From Rhabditoides inermis (Eukaryota; Nematoda; Chromadorea; Rhabditida; Rhabditidae), in assembly GCA_963966185.1 (NCBI GenBank), contig CAWZYM010000077.1:154001-218000 (forward strand): 64,000 nt of DNA. The letters are read 5' to 3'. The translations under genes were made by a program, and so were the position numbers. Positions 25,501-38,100 of the stretch are shown piece after piece. The notes under the pieces are model-generated. The model did not search any database. It was not told where the DNA came from and was given only the letters and a program-made list of their open reading frames with translations. The first letter of the stretch is position 1; every line of letters starts with the position of its first letter.

Positions 25501-28331
25501 AGTTCTAAAGGCGATGCGCATGATGCGCAGGTAGATCGCTTCGCTATCAGACAGTTCTAAAGGCGATGCGCATGATGCGCAAGTAGATCGCTTTGCTATC
25601 ATACAGTTCTGAAGGCGATGCGCATGATGCGCAAGTAGATAGCTTTGCTATCAGACAGTTCTAAAGGCGATGCGCATGATGCGCAAGTAGATCGCTTTGC
25701 TATCATACAGTTCTTAAGGCGATGCGCATGATGCGCAAGTAAATCGCTTTGCTATTAGACAGTTCTAAAAGCGATGCGTATGATGCGCAGACAATGCGCA
25801 TGATGCGCAAGTAGATCGCTTTGGTATCAGACAGTTCTAAAGGCGATGCGCATGATGCGCAGACAATGCGCATGATGCGCAAGTAGATCGCTTTGGTATC
25901 AGACAGTTCTAAAGGCGATGCGCATGATGCGCAGACAATGCGCATGATGCGCAAGTAGATCGCTTTGGTATCAGACAGTTCTAAAGGCGATGCGCATGAT
26001 GCGCAGACAATGCGCATGATGCGCAAGTAGATCGCTTTGCTATCATACAGTTCTAAAGGCGATGCGCATGATGCGCAGGCAGATCGCTTTGCTATCAGAC
26101 AGTTTTAAAGGCGATGCGAATGATGCGCAGATAGATCGCTTTGCTATGGGACAGTGCCAAAGGCGATGCGCATGATGCGCAAGTAAATCGCTTCGCTATT
26201 AGACAGTTCTAAAGGCGATGCGCATGATGCGCAGGTAGATCGCTTTGCTATCAGACAGTTCTAAAGGCGATGCGCATGATGCGCAGACAATGCGCATGAT
26301 GCGCAAGTAGATCGCTTTGGTATCAGACAGTTCTAAAGGCGATGCGCATGATGCACAGACAATGCGCATGATGCGCAGATAGATCGCTTTGCTATGAGAC
26401 AGTTCTAAAGGCGATGCGCATGATGCGCAAGTAGATCGCTTTGCTATCATACAGTTCTAAAAGCGATGCGCATGATGCGCAGACATTGCACATGATGCGC
26501 AGACAATGCGCATGATGCGCAAGTAGATCGCTTTGCTATCATACAGTTCTAAAGGCGATGCGCATGATGCGCAGGCAGATCGCTTTGCTATCAGACAGTT
26601 TTAAAGGCGATGCGAATGATGCGCAGATAGATCGCTTTGCTATGGGACAGTGCCAAAGGCGATGCGCATGATGCCAAGTAAATCGCTTCGCTATTAGACA
26701 GTTCTAAAGGCGATGCGCATGATGCGCAGGTAGATCGCTTTGCTATCAGACAGTTCTAAAGGCGATGCGCATGATGCGCAGACAATGCGCATGATGCGCA
26801 AGTAGATCGCTTTGGTATCAGACAGTTCTAAAGGCGATGCGCATGATGCACAGACAATGCGCATGATGCGCAGATAGATCGCTTTGCTTTGAGACAGTTC
26901 TAAAGGCGATGCGCATGATGCGCAAATAGATCGCTTTGCTATCATACAGTTCTGAAGGCGATGCGCATGAGCGCATGATGCGCAGGTAGATCGCTTTGCT
27001 ATCAGACAGTTCTAAAGGCGATGCGCATGATGCGCAGGTAGATCGCTTCGCTATCAGACAGTTCTAAAGGCGATGCGCATGATGCGCAAGTAGATCGCTT
27101 TGCTATCATACAGTTCTGAAGGCGATGCGCATGATGCGCAAGTAGATAGCTTTGCTATCAGACAGTTCTAAAGGCGATGCGCATGATGCGCAAGTAAATC
27201 GCTTCGCTATTAGACAGTTCTAAAAGCGATGCGTATGATGCGCAGACAATGCGCATGATGCGCAAGTAGATCGCTTTGGTATAAGACAGTTCTAAAGGCG
27301 ATGCGCATGATGCGCAGACATTGCACATGATGCGCAGACAATGCGCATGATGCGCAAGTAGATCGCTTTGCTATCATACAGTTCTAAAGGCGATGCGCAT
27401 GATGCGCAGGCAGATCGCTTTGCTATCAGACAGTTTTAAAGGCGATGCGAATGATGCGCAGATAGATCGCTTTGCTATGGGACAGTGCCAAAGGCGATGC
27501 GCATGATGCCAAGTAAATCGCTTCGCTATTAGACAGTTCTAAAGGCGATGCGCATGATGCGCAGGTAGATCGCTTTGCTATCAGACAGTTCTAAAGGCGA
27601 TGCGCATGATGCGCAGACAATGCGCATGATGCGCAAGTAGATCGCTTTGGTATCAGACAGTTCTAAAGGCGATGCGCATGATGCACAGACAATGCGCATG
27701 ATGCGCAAGTAGATCGCTTTGCTATCAGACAGTTCTAAAGGCGATGCGCATGATGCGCAGGTAGATCGCTTCGCTATCAGACAGTTCTAAAGGCGATGCG
27801 CATGATGCGCAAGTAGATCGCTTTGCTATCATACAGTTCTGAAGGCGATGCGCATGATGCGCAAGTAGATAGCTTTGCTATCAGACAGTTCTAAAGGCGA
27901 TGCGCATGATGCGCAAGTAGATCGCTTTGCTATCATACAGTTCTTAAGGCGATGCGCATGATGCGCAAGTAAATCGCTTCGCTATTAGACAGTTCTAAAA
28001 GCGATGCGTATGATGCGCAGACAATGCGCATGATGCGCAAGTAGATCGCTTTGGTATAAGACAGTTCTAAAGGCGATGCGCATGATGCGCAGACATTGCA
28101 CATGATGCGCAGACAATGCGCATGATGCGCAAGTAGATCGCTCTGCTATCATACAGTTCTAAAGGCGATGCGCATGATGCGCAGGTAAATCGTTTTGCTA
28201 TCAGACAGTTCTAAAGGCGATGCGCATGATGCGCAGACAATGCGCATGATGCGCAAGTAGATCGCTTTGGTATCAGACAGTTCTGAAGGCGATGCGCATG
28301 ATGCGCAGACAATGCGCATGATGCGCAAGTA
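19516..28331 (-). repeat. 8,816-bp higher-order duplication, copy 2
   Basis: Nearly identical to the preceding 8.8 kb. One visible difference is CGCTTTGCTATTAG near 25746 against CGCTTCGCTATTAG near 16930. Near 28410 copy 2 continues with an extra 72-bp monomer that is absent at the matching place near 19590. The two copies are directly adjacent. Confidence 0.85.
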
Positions 28332-31300
28332 GATCGCTTTGGTATCAGACAGTTCTAAAGGCGATGCGCATGATGCGCAGACAATGCGCATGATGCGCAA
28401 GTAGATAGCTTTGGTATCAGACAGTTCTAAAGGCGATGCGCATGTTGCGCAGACAATGCGCATGATGCGCAAGTAGATCGCTTTGCTATCATACAGTTCT
28501 AAAGGCGATGCGCATGATGCGCAGGCAGATCGCTTTGCTATCAGACAGTTCTAAAGGCGATGCGAATGATGCGCAGATAGATCGCTTTGCTATGGGACAG
28601 TGCCAAAGGCGATGCGCATGATGCGCAAGTAAATCGTTTCGCTATTAGACAGTTCTAAAGACGATGCGCATGTTGCGCAGGTAGATCGCTTCGCTATCAG
28701 ACAGTTCTAAAGGCGATGCGCATGATGCGCAGACAATGCGCATGATGCGCAAGTAGATCGCTTTGGTATCAGACAGTTCTAAAGGCGATGCGCATGATGC
28801 GCAGACAATGCGCATGATGCGCAGACAATGCGCATGATGCGCAAGTAGATCGCTTTGCTATCATACAGTTCTAAAGGCGATGCGCATGATGCGCAAGTAG
28901 ATCGCTTTGGTATCAGACAGTTCTCAAGGCGATGCGCATGATGCGCAAACAATGCGCATGATGCGCAAGTAGATCGCTTTGGTATCAGACAGTTCTAAAG
29001 GCGATGCGCATGATGCGCAGACAATGCGCATGATGCGCAGACAATGCGCATGATGCGCAAGTAGATCGCTTTGCTATCAGACAGTTCTAAAGGCAATGCA
29101 CATGATGCGCAAGTAGATCGCTTTGCTATCATACAGTTCTAATGGTGATGCGCATGATGCGTAGGTAGATCGCTTTGATATCAGACAGTTCTAAAGGCGA
29201 TGCGCATGATGCGCAGGTAGATCGCTTTGCTATTAGACAGTTCTAAAGGCGTTGCGCATGATGCGCATACAATGCGCATGATGCGCAAGTAGATCGTTTT
29301 GCTATCATACCGTTCTAAAGGCGATGCGCATGATGCGCAGACGAGGCGCATGATGCGCAAGTAGATCGCTTTGGTATCAGACAGTTCTAAAGGCGATGCG
29401 CATGATGCGCAGACAATGCGCATGATGCGCAAGTAGATCGCTTTGGTATCAGACAGTTCTAAAGGCGATGCGCATGATGCGCAGACAATGCGCATGATGC
29501 GCAAGTAGATCGCTTTGGTATCAGACAGTTCTAAAGGCGATGCGCATGATGCGCAGACAATGCGCATGATGCGCAAGTAGATCGCTTTGCTATCATACAG
29601 TTCTAAAGGCGATGCGCATGATGCGCAGGCAGATCGCTTTGCTATCAGACAGTTTTAAAGGCGATGCGAATGATGCGCAGATAGATCGCTTTGCTATGGG
29701 ACAGTGCCAAAGGCGATGCGCATGATGCGCAAGTAAATCGCTTCGCTATTAGACAGTTCTAAAGGCGATGCGCATGATGCGCAGGTAGATCGCTTTGCTA
29801 TCAGACAGTTCTAAAGGCGATGCGCATGATGCGCAGACAATGCGCATGATGCGCAAGTAGATCGCTTTGGTATCAGACAGTTCTAAAGGCGATGCGCATG
29901 ATGCACAGACAATGCGCATGATGCGCAGATAGATCGCTTTGCTATGAGACAGTTCTAAAGGCGATGCGCATGATGCGCAAGTAGATCGCTTTGCTATCAT
30001 ACAGTTCTAAAGGCGATGCGCATGAGCGCATGATGCGCAGGTAGATCGCTTTGCTATCAGACAGTTCTAAAGGCGATGCGCATGATGCGCAGGTAGATCG
30101 CTTCGCTATCAGACAGTTCTAAAGGCGATGCGCATGATGCGCAAGTAGATCGCTTTGCTATCATACAGTTCTGAAGGCGATGCGCATGATGCGCAAGTAG
30201 ATAGCTTTGCTATCAGACAGTTCTAAAGGCGATGCGCATGATGCGCAAGTAGATCGCTTTGCTATCATACAGTTCTTAAGGCGATGCGCATGATGCGCAA
30301 GTAAATCGCTTCGCTATTAGACAGTTCTAAAAGCGATGCGTATGATGCGCAGACAATGCGCATGATGCGCAAGTAGATCGCTTTGGTATCAGACAGTTCT
30401 AAAGGCGATGCGCATGATGCGCAGACAATGCGCATGATGCGCAAGTAGATCGCTTTGGTATCAGACAGTTCTAAAGGCGATGCGCATGATGCGCAGACAA
30501 TGCGCATGATGCGCAAGTAGATCGCTTTGGTATCAGACAGTTCTAAAGGCGATGCGCATGATGCGCAGACAATGCGCATGATGCGCAAGTAGATCGCTTT
30601 GCTATCATACAGTTCTAAAGGCGATGCGCATGATGCGCAGGCAGATCGCTTTGCTATCAGACAGTTTTAAAGGCGATGCGAATGATGCGCAGATAGATCG
30701 CTTTGCTATGGGACAGTGCCAAAGGCGATGCGCATGATGCGCAAGTAAATCGCTTCGCTATTAGACAGTTCTAAAGGCGATGCGCATGATGCGCAGGTAG
30801 ATCGCTTTGCTATCAGACAGTTCTAAAGGCGATGCGCATGATGCGCAGACAATGCGCATGATGCGCAAGTAGATCGCTTTGGTATCAGACAGTTCTAAAG
30901 GCGATGCGCATGATGCACAGACAATGCGCATGATGCGCAGATAGATCGCTTTGCTATGAGACAGTTCTAAAGGCGATGCGCATGATGCGCAAGTAGATCG
31001 CTTTGCTATCATACAGTTCTAAAGGCGATGCGCATGAGCGCATGATGCGCAGGTAGATCGCTTTGCTATCAGACAGTTCTAAAGGCGATGCGCTTGATGC
31101 GCAGGTAGATCGCTTCGCTATCAGACAGTTCTAAAGGCGATGCGCATGATGCGCAAGTAGATCGCTTTGCTATCATACAGTTCTGAAGGCGATGCGCATG
31201 ATGCGCAAGTAGATAGCTTTGCTATCAGACAGTTCTAAAGGCGATGCGCATGATGCGCAGGTAGATCGCTTTGCTATCAGACAGTTCTAAAGGCGATGCG

Positions 31301-34300
31301 CATGATGCGCAGGTAGATCGCTTCGCTATCAGACAGTTCTAAAGGCGATGCGCATGATGCGCAAGTAGATCGCTTTGCTATCATACAGTTCTGAAGGCGA
31401 TGCGCATGATGCGCAAGTAGATAGCTTTGCTATCAGACAGTTCTAAAGGCGATGCGCATGATGCGCAAGTAGATCGCTTTGCTATCATACAGTTCTTAAG
31501 GCGATGCGCATGATGCGCAAGTAAATCGCTTCGCTATTAGACAGTTCTAAAAGCGATGCGTATGATGCGCAGACAATGCGCATGATGCGCAAGTAGATCG
31601 CTTTGGTATCAGACAGTTCTAAAGGCGATGCGCATGATGCGCAGACAATGCGCATGATGCGCAAGTAGATCGCTTTGGTATCCGACAGTTCTAAAGGCGA
31701 TGCGCATGATGCGCAGACAATGCGCATGATGCGCAAGTAGATCGCTTTGGTATCAGACAGTTCTAAAGGCGATGCGCATGATGCGCAGACAATGCGCATG
31801 ATGCGCAAGTAGATCGCTTTGCTATCATACAGTTCTAAAGGCGATGCGCATGATGCGCAGGCAGATCGCTTTGCTATCAGACAGTTTTAAAGGCGATGCG
31901 AATGATGCGCAGATAGATCGCTTTGCTATGGGACAGTGCCAAAGGCGATGCGCATGATGCGCAAGTAAATCGCTTCGCTATCAGACAGTTCTAAAGGCGA
32001 TGCGCATGATGCGCAGACAATGCGCATGATGCGCAAGTAGATCGCTTTGGTATCAGACAGTTCTAAAGGCGATGCGCATGATGCACAGACAATGCGCATG
32101 ATGCGCAGATAGATCGCTTTGCTATGAGACAGTTCTAAAGGCGATGCGCATGAGCGCATGATGCGCAGGTAGATCGCTTTGCTATCAGACAGTTCTAAAG
32201 GCGATGCGCATGATGCGCAAGTAGATCGCTTTGCTATCATACAGTTCTGAAGGCGATGCGCATGATGCGCAAGTAGATAGCTTTGCTATCAGACAGTTCT
32301 AAAGGCGATGCGCATGATGCGCAAGTAGATCGCTTTGCTATCATACAGTTCTTAAGGCGATGCGCATGATGCGCAAGTAAATCGCTTCGCTATTAGACAG
32401 TTCTAAAAGCGATGCGTATGATGCGCAGACAATGCGCATGATGCGCAAGTAGATCGCTTTGGTATAAGACAGTTCTAAAGGCGATGCGCATGATGCGCAG
32501 ACATTGCACATGATGCGCAGACAATGCGCATGATGCGCAAGTAGATCGCTTTGCTATCATACAGTTCTAAAGGCGATGCGCATGATGCGCAGGTAAATCG
32601 TTTTGCTATCAGACAGTTCTAAAGGCGATGCGCATGATGCGCAGACAATGCGCATGATGCGCAAGTAGATCGCTTTGGTATCAGACAGTTCTGAAGGCGA
32701 TGCGCATGATGCGCAGACAATGCGCATGATGCGCAAGTAGATCGCTTTGGTATCAGACAGTTCTAAAGGCGATGCGCATGATGCGCAGACAATGCGCATG
32801 ATGCGCAAGTAGATCGCTTTGGTATCAGACAGTTCTAAAGGCGATGCGCATGTTGCGCAGACAATGCGCATGATGCGCAAGTAGATCGCTTTGCTATCAT
32901 ACAGTTCTAAAGGCGATGCGCATGATGCGCAGGCAGATCGCTTTGCTATCAGACAGTTCTAAAGGCGATGCGAATGATGCGCAGATAGATCGCTTTGCTA
33001 TGGGACAGTGCCAAAGGCGATGCGCATGATGCGCAAGTAAATCGTTTCGCTATTAGACAGTTCTAAAGACGATGCGCATGTTGCGCAGGTAGATCGCTTC
33101 GCTATCAGACAGTTCTAAAGGCGATGCGCATGATGCGCAGACAATGCGCATGATGCGCAAGTAGATCGCTTTGGTATCAGACAGTTCTAAAGGCGATGCG
33201 CATGATGCGCAGACAATGCGCATGATGCGCAGACAATGCGCATGATGCGCAAGTAGATCGCTTTGCTATCATACAGTTCTAAAGGCGATACGCATGATGC
33301 GCAAGTAGATCGCTTTGGTATCAGACAGTTCTCAAGGCGATGCGCATGATGCGCAAACAATGCGCATGATGCGCAAGTAGATCGCTTTGGTATCAGACAG
33401 TTCTAAAGGCGATGCGCATGATGCGCAGACAATGCGCATGATGCGCAGACAATGCGCATGATGCGCAAGTAGATCGCTTTGCTATCAGACAGTTCTAAAG
33501 GCAATGCACATGATGCGCAAGTAGATCGCTTTGCTATCATACAGTTCTAATGGCGATGCGCATGATGCGTAGGTAGATCGCTTTGATATCAGACAGTTCT
33601 AAAGGCGATGCGCATGATGCGCAGACAATGCGCATGATGCGCAAGTAGATCGCTTTGCTATCATACAGTTCTAAAGGCGATGCGCATGATGCGCAGGTAG
33701 ATCGCTTTGACATCAGACAGTTCTAAAGGCGATGCGCATGATGCGCAGATAGATAGCTTTGCTATCAGACAGTTCTAAAGGCGAAACGCATGATGCGCAG
33801 ACAATGCGCATGATGCACAAGTATATCGCTTTGCTATAATACAGTTCTAAAGACGATGCGCATGATGCGCAGGTAGATCGCTTTGCTATCAGACAGTTCT
33901 AAAGGCAATGCGCATGATGCGCAGACAATGCGCATGATGCGCAAGTAGATCGCTTTGCTATCATACAGTTCTAAAGGCGATGCGCATGATGCGCAGGCAG
34001 ATCGCTTTGCTATCAGACAGTTCTGAAGGCGATGCGCATGATGCGCAGATAGATCGCTTTGCTATGGGACAGTGCCAAAGCCGATGCGCATGATGCGCAA
34101 GTAAATCGCTTAGCTATTAGACAGTTCTGAAGGCGATGCGCATGATGCGCAGACAATGCGCATGATGCGCAAGTAGATCGCTTTGCTATAATACAGTTCT
34201 AAAGACGATGCGCATGATGCGCAGGTAGATCGCTTTGCTATCAGACAGTTCTAAAGGCGATGCGCATGATGCGCAGACAATGCGCATGATGCGCAAGTAG

Positions 34301-34619
34301 ATCGCTTTGCTATCATACAGTTCTAAAGGCGATGCGCATGATGCGCAGGTAGATCGCTTTGCTATCAGACAGTTCTAAAGGCGTTGCGCATGATGCGCAG
34401 ACAAAGCGCATGATGCGCAAGTAGATCGCTTTGCTATCATACAGTTCTAAAGGCGATGCGCATGATGCGCAGGTAGAACGCTTTGCTATTAGACAGTTCT
34501 AAAGGCGATGCGCATGATGCGCAGACAATGCGCATGATGCGCAAGTAGATCGCTTTGCTATCATACAGTTTTAAAGGTGATGCACATGATGCGCAAGTAG
34601 ATCGCTTTGCTATCAGACA
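28100..34619 (-). repeat. Further higher-order satellite segment related to 8.1-11.1 kb and 14.3-16.2 kb
   Basis: 28149-31012 corresponds to 8329-11192 at an offset of about 19,820 bp, with one extra 20-bp module near 29030. 31485-31808 is a local copy of 30265-30588 (offset 1,220). 32557-34500 corresponds to 14263-16200 (offset 18,294). The array therefore grew by several overlapping block duplications, not by simple monomer addition. Confidence 0.75.
34611..34619. repeat. Target-site duplication, left (TATCAGACA)
   Basis: The 9-bp TATCAGACA directly precedes the transposon and is repeated at 35171-35179. The unoccupied site has a single copy at 38265-38273 and, in reverse complement, at 5300-5308. 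One base may be shared with the element end, so the true duplication is 8 or 9 bp. Confidence 0.85.
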
Positions 34620-35170
34620 TAGGGACCACAATGAGATTTTCAAATATTTGGATATGGTATAGCAATGAGTTCATAAATGTGGTCCATTTAAAGCTGATTT
34701 CAAAAATATATAATGCTCGTAGGGTTCATCGTTCACATTGCGCTCTAATTCCGCACGGCGCCGCGCACCCGAGCGCGCGCTCACATAGGGAAAGTGCGAC
34801 AGAGGGCGGCTAGATCAAAGCACTGACGACGTCATCGATAGTTAAATAATGAACATAAACGTTTATAATAGTATCACTAGGTTTTGTTTGACTGTAATCG
34901 ATAAGTACTTGATGAAATACGTCTCTTATATTAGCATTTTTCATTACTCACTTTGAGCTATGGCGGCTAGATCAAAGAAATATGACGTCATCGTATCACT
35001 TTTTACCGATTCTCACTACTTTACAGGGTACATGATCCCATAAAAAATATACCGTTAGAACCAGCGCGAAATGGCGAATCGTTCTATGCTAATTAGAGCA
35101 CGTCATGTGTCCAGTGAGAAAATGTTACATGATTTCGCCGGGCTCTCTGCAACTCACGTTGTGGTTCCTA
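34620..35170. mobile_element. 551-bp non-autonomous TIR DNA transposon (hAT- or MULE-like MITE)
   Basis: The ends are TAGGGACCACAATGAG and, reading inward from the right, TAGGAACCACAACGTGAG: a 12-bp terminal inverted repeat with one mismatch, then near-symmetry. The 8-9 bp target duplication and the TAGGG start suit the hAT superfamily. A 9-bp duplication would also fit MULE. The interior is AT-rich, unrelated to the satellite, and has no transposase-sized frame. It contains an internal direct repeat, GCGGCTAGATCAAAG, at 34806-34820 and 34963-34977, each followed by a GACGTCATCG motif. It must depend on transposase from elsewhere. Confidence 0.85.
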
Positions 35171-38100
35171 TATCAGACATTTCTAAAGGCGATGCGCATG
35201 ATGCGCAGGTAGATAGCTTCGCTATCAGACAGTTCTAAAGGCGATGCTCATGATGCGCAAGTAGATCGCTTTTATATCAGACAGTTCTAAAGGCGATGCG
35301 CATGATGCGCAGGTAGATAGCTTTGCTATCATACAGTTCTAAAGGACATGCGCATGATGCGCAAGTAGATCGCATGATGCGCAAGTAGATCGCTATCAGA
35401 CAGTTCTAAAGGCAATGCACATGATGCGCAAGTAGATCGCTTTGCTATCATACAGTTCTAATGGCGATGCGCATGATGCGCAGGTAGATCACTTTGGTAT
35501 CAGACAGTTCTAAAGGCGATGCGCATGATGCGCAGACAATGCGCATGATGCGCAAGTAGATCGCTTTGCTATCATACAGTTCTAAAGGCGATGCGCATGA
35601 TGCGCAGGTAGATCGCTTTGATATCAGACAGTTCTGAAGGCGATGCGCATGATGCGCAGATAGAGATAGCTTTGCTATCAGACAGTTCTAAAGGCGATAC
35701 GCATGATGCGCAGACAATGCGCATGATGCGAAAGTAGATCGCTTTTGTATCAGACAGTTCTAAAGGCGATGCGCATGATGCGCAGACAATGCGCATGATG
35801 CGCAAGTAGATCGCTTTGGTATCAGACAGTTCTAAAGGCGATGCGCATGATGCGCAGACAATGCGCATGATGCGCAAGTAGATCGCTTTGCTATCATACA
35901 GTTCTAAAAGCGATGCGCATGATGCGCAGGCAGATCGCTTTGCTATCAGACAGTTCTAAAGGCGATGCGAATGATGCGCAGATAGATCGCTTTGCTATGG
36001 GACAGTGCCAAAGGCGATGCGCATGATGCGCAAGTAAATCGCTTCGCTATTAGACAGTTCTAAAGGCGATGCGCATGATGCGCAGGTAGATCGCTTTGCT
36101 ATCAGACAGTTCTAAAGGCGATGCGCATGATGCGCAGACAATGCGCATTATGCGCAAGTAGATCGCTTTGGTATCAGACAGTTCTAAAGGCGATGCGCAT
36201 GATGCGCAGACAATGCGCATGATGCGCAGGTAGATCGCTTTGCTATGAGACAGTTCTAAAGGCGATGCGCATGATGCGCAAATAGATCGCTTTGCTATCA
36301 TACAGTTCTAAAGGCGATGCGCAAGCGCATGATGCGCAGGTAGATCGTTTTGCTATCAGACAGTTCTAAAGGCGATGCGCATGATGCGCAGGTAGATCGC
36401 TTCGCTATCAGACAGTTCTAAAGGCGATGCGCATGATGCGCAAGTAGATAGCTTTGCTATCAGACAGTTCTAAAGGCGATGCGCATGATGCGCAAGTAGA
36501 TCGCTTTGCTATCATACAGTTCTTAAGGCGATGCGCATGATGCGCAAGTAAATCGCTTCGCTATTAGACAGTTCTAAAAGCGATGCGCATGATGCGCAGA
36601 CAATGCGCATGATGCGCAAGTAGATCGCTTTGCTATCAACAGTTCTAAAGGCAATGCGCATGATACGCAGGTAGATTGCTTTGCTATCAGACAATTCTAA
36701 AGGCGATGCGCATGATGCGCAAACAATGCGCATGATGCGCAAGTAGATCGCTTTGGTATCAGACAGTTCTAAAGGCGACGCGCATGATGCGCAGACAATG
36801 CGCATGATGCGCAGACAATGCGCATGATGCGCAAGTAGATCGCTTTGGTATCAGACAGTTCTAAAGGCGATGCGCATGATGCGCAGACAATGCGCATGAT
36901 GCGCAGACAATGCGCATGATGCGCAAGTAGATCGCTTTGCTATCATACAGTTCTAAAGGCGATGCGCATGATGCGCAAGTAGATCGCTTTGGTATCAGAC
37001 AGTTCTCAAGGCGATGCGCATGATGCGCAAACAATGCGCATGATGCGCAAGTAGATCGCTTTGGTATCAGACAGTTCTAAAGGCGATGCGCATGATGCGC
37101 AGACAATGCGCATGATGCGCAAGTAGATCGCTTTGCTATCAGACAGTTCTAAAGGCAATGCACATGATGCGCAAGTAGATCGCTTTGCTATCATACAGTT
37201 CTAATGGCGATGCGCATGATGCGTAGGTAGATCGCTTTGATATCAGACAGTTCTAAAGGCGATGCGCATGATGCGCAGACAATGCGCATGATGCGCAAGT
37301 AGATCGCTTTGCTATCATACAGTTCTAAAGGCGATGCGCATGATGCGCAGGTAGATCGCTTTGACATCAGACAGTTCTAAAGGCGATGCGCATGATGCGC
37401 AGATAGATAGCTTTGCTATCAGACAGTTCTAAAGGCGAAACGCATGATGCGCAGACAATGCGCATGATGCACAAGTATATCGCTTTGCTATAATACAGTT
37501 CTAAAGACGATGCGCATGATGCGCAGGTAGATCGCTTTGCTATCAGACAGTTCTAAAGGCAATGCGCATGATGCGCAGACAATGCGCATGATGCGCAAGT
37601 AGATCGCTTTGCTATCATACAGTTCTAAAGGCGATGCGCATGATGCGCAGGCAGATCGCTTTGCTATCAGACAGTTCTGAAGGCGATGCGCATGATGCGC
37701 AGATAGATCGCTTTGCTATGGGACAGTGCCAAAGCCGATGCGCATGATGCGCAAGTAAATCGCTTAGCTATTAGACAGTTCTAAAGGCGATGCGCATGAT
37801 GCGCAGACAATGCGCATGATGCGCAAGTAGATCGCTTTGCTATAATACAGTTCTAAAGACGATGCGCATGATGCGCAGGTAGATCGCTTTGCTATCAGAC
37901 AGTTCTAAAGGCGATGCGCATGATGCGCAGACAATGCGCATGATGCGCAAGTAGATCGCTTTGCTATCATACAGTTCTAAAGGCGATGCGTATGATGCGC
38001 AGGTAGATCGCTTTGCTATCAGACAGTTCTAAAGGCGTTGCGCATGATGCGCAGACAAAGCGCATGATGCGCAAGTAGATCGCTTTGCTATCATACAGTT

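Larger units (their letters stand above)
6834..34619 (-). repeat. Satellite array, right (reverse) arm, first part
   Basis: These are the same 52/72/92-bp monomers in reverse complement (core ATCGCTTTGCTATCAGACAG). Diagnostic variants recur in fixed order: GCTATGGGACAGTGCC, GCGCATGAGCGCATGATG, CAGACATTGCACATG, CAGACGAGGCGCATG and ATGTTGCGCAGG. They define multi-monomer higher-order units of roughly 0.5-1.2 kb, themselves amplified in larger blocks. I see no unique gene-like sequence anywhere in this 27.8 kb. Minus-strand frames of 62-131 residues are products of consecutive 72-bp monomers. Confidence 0.95.
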
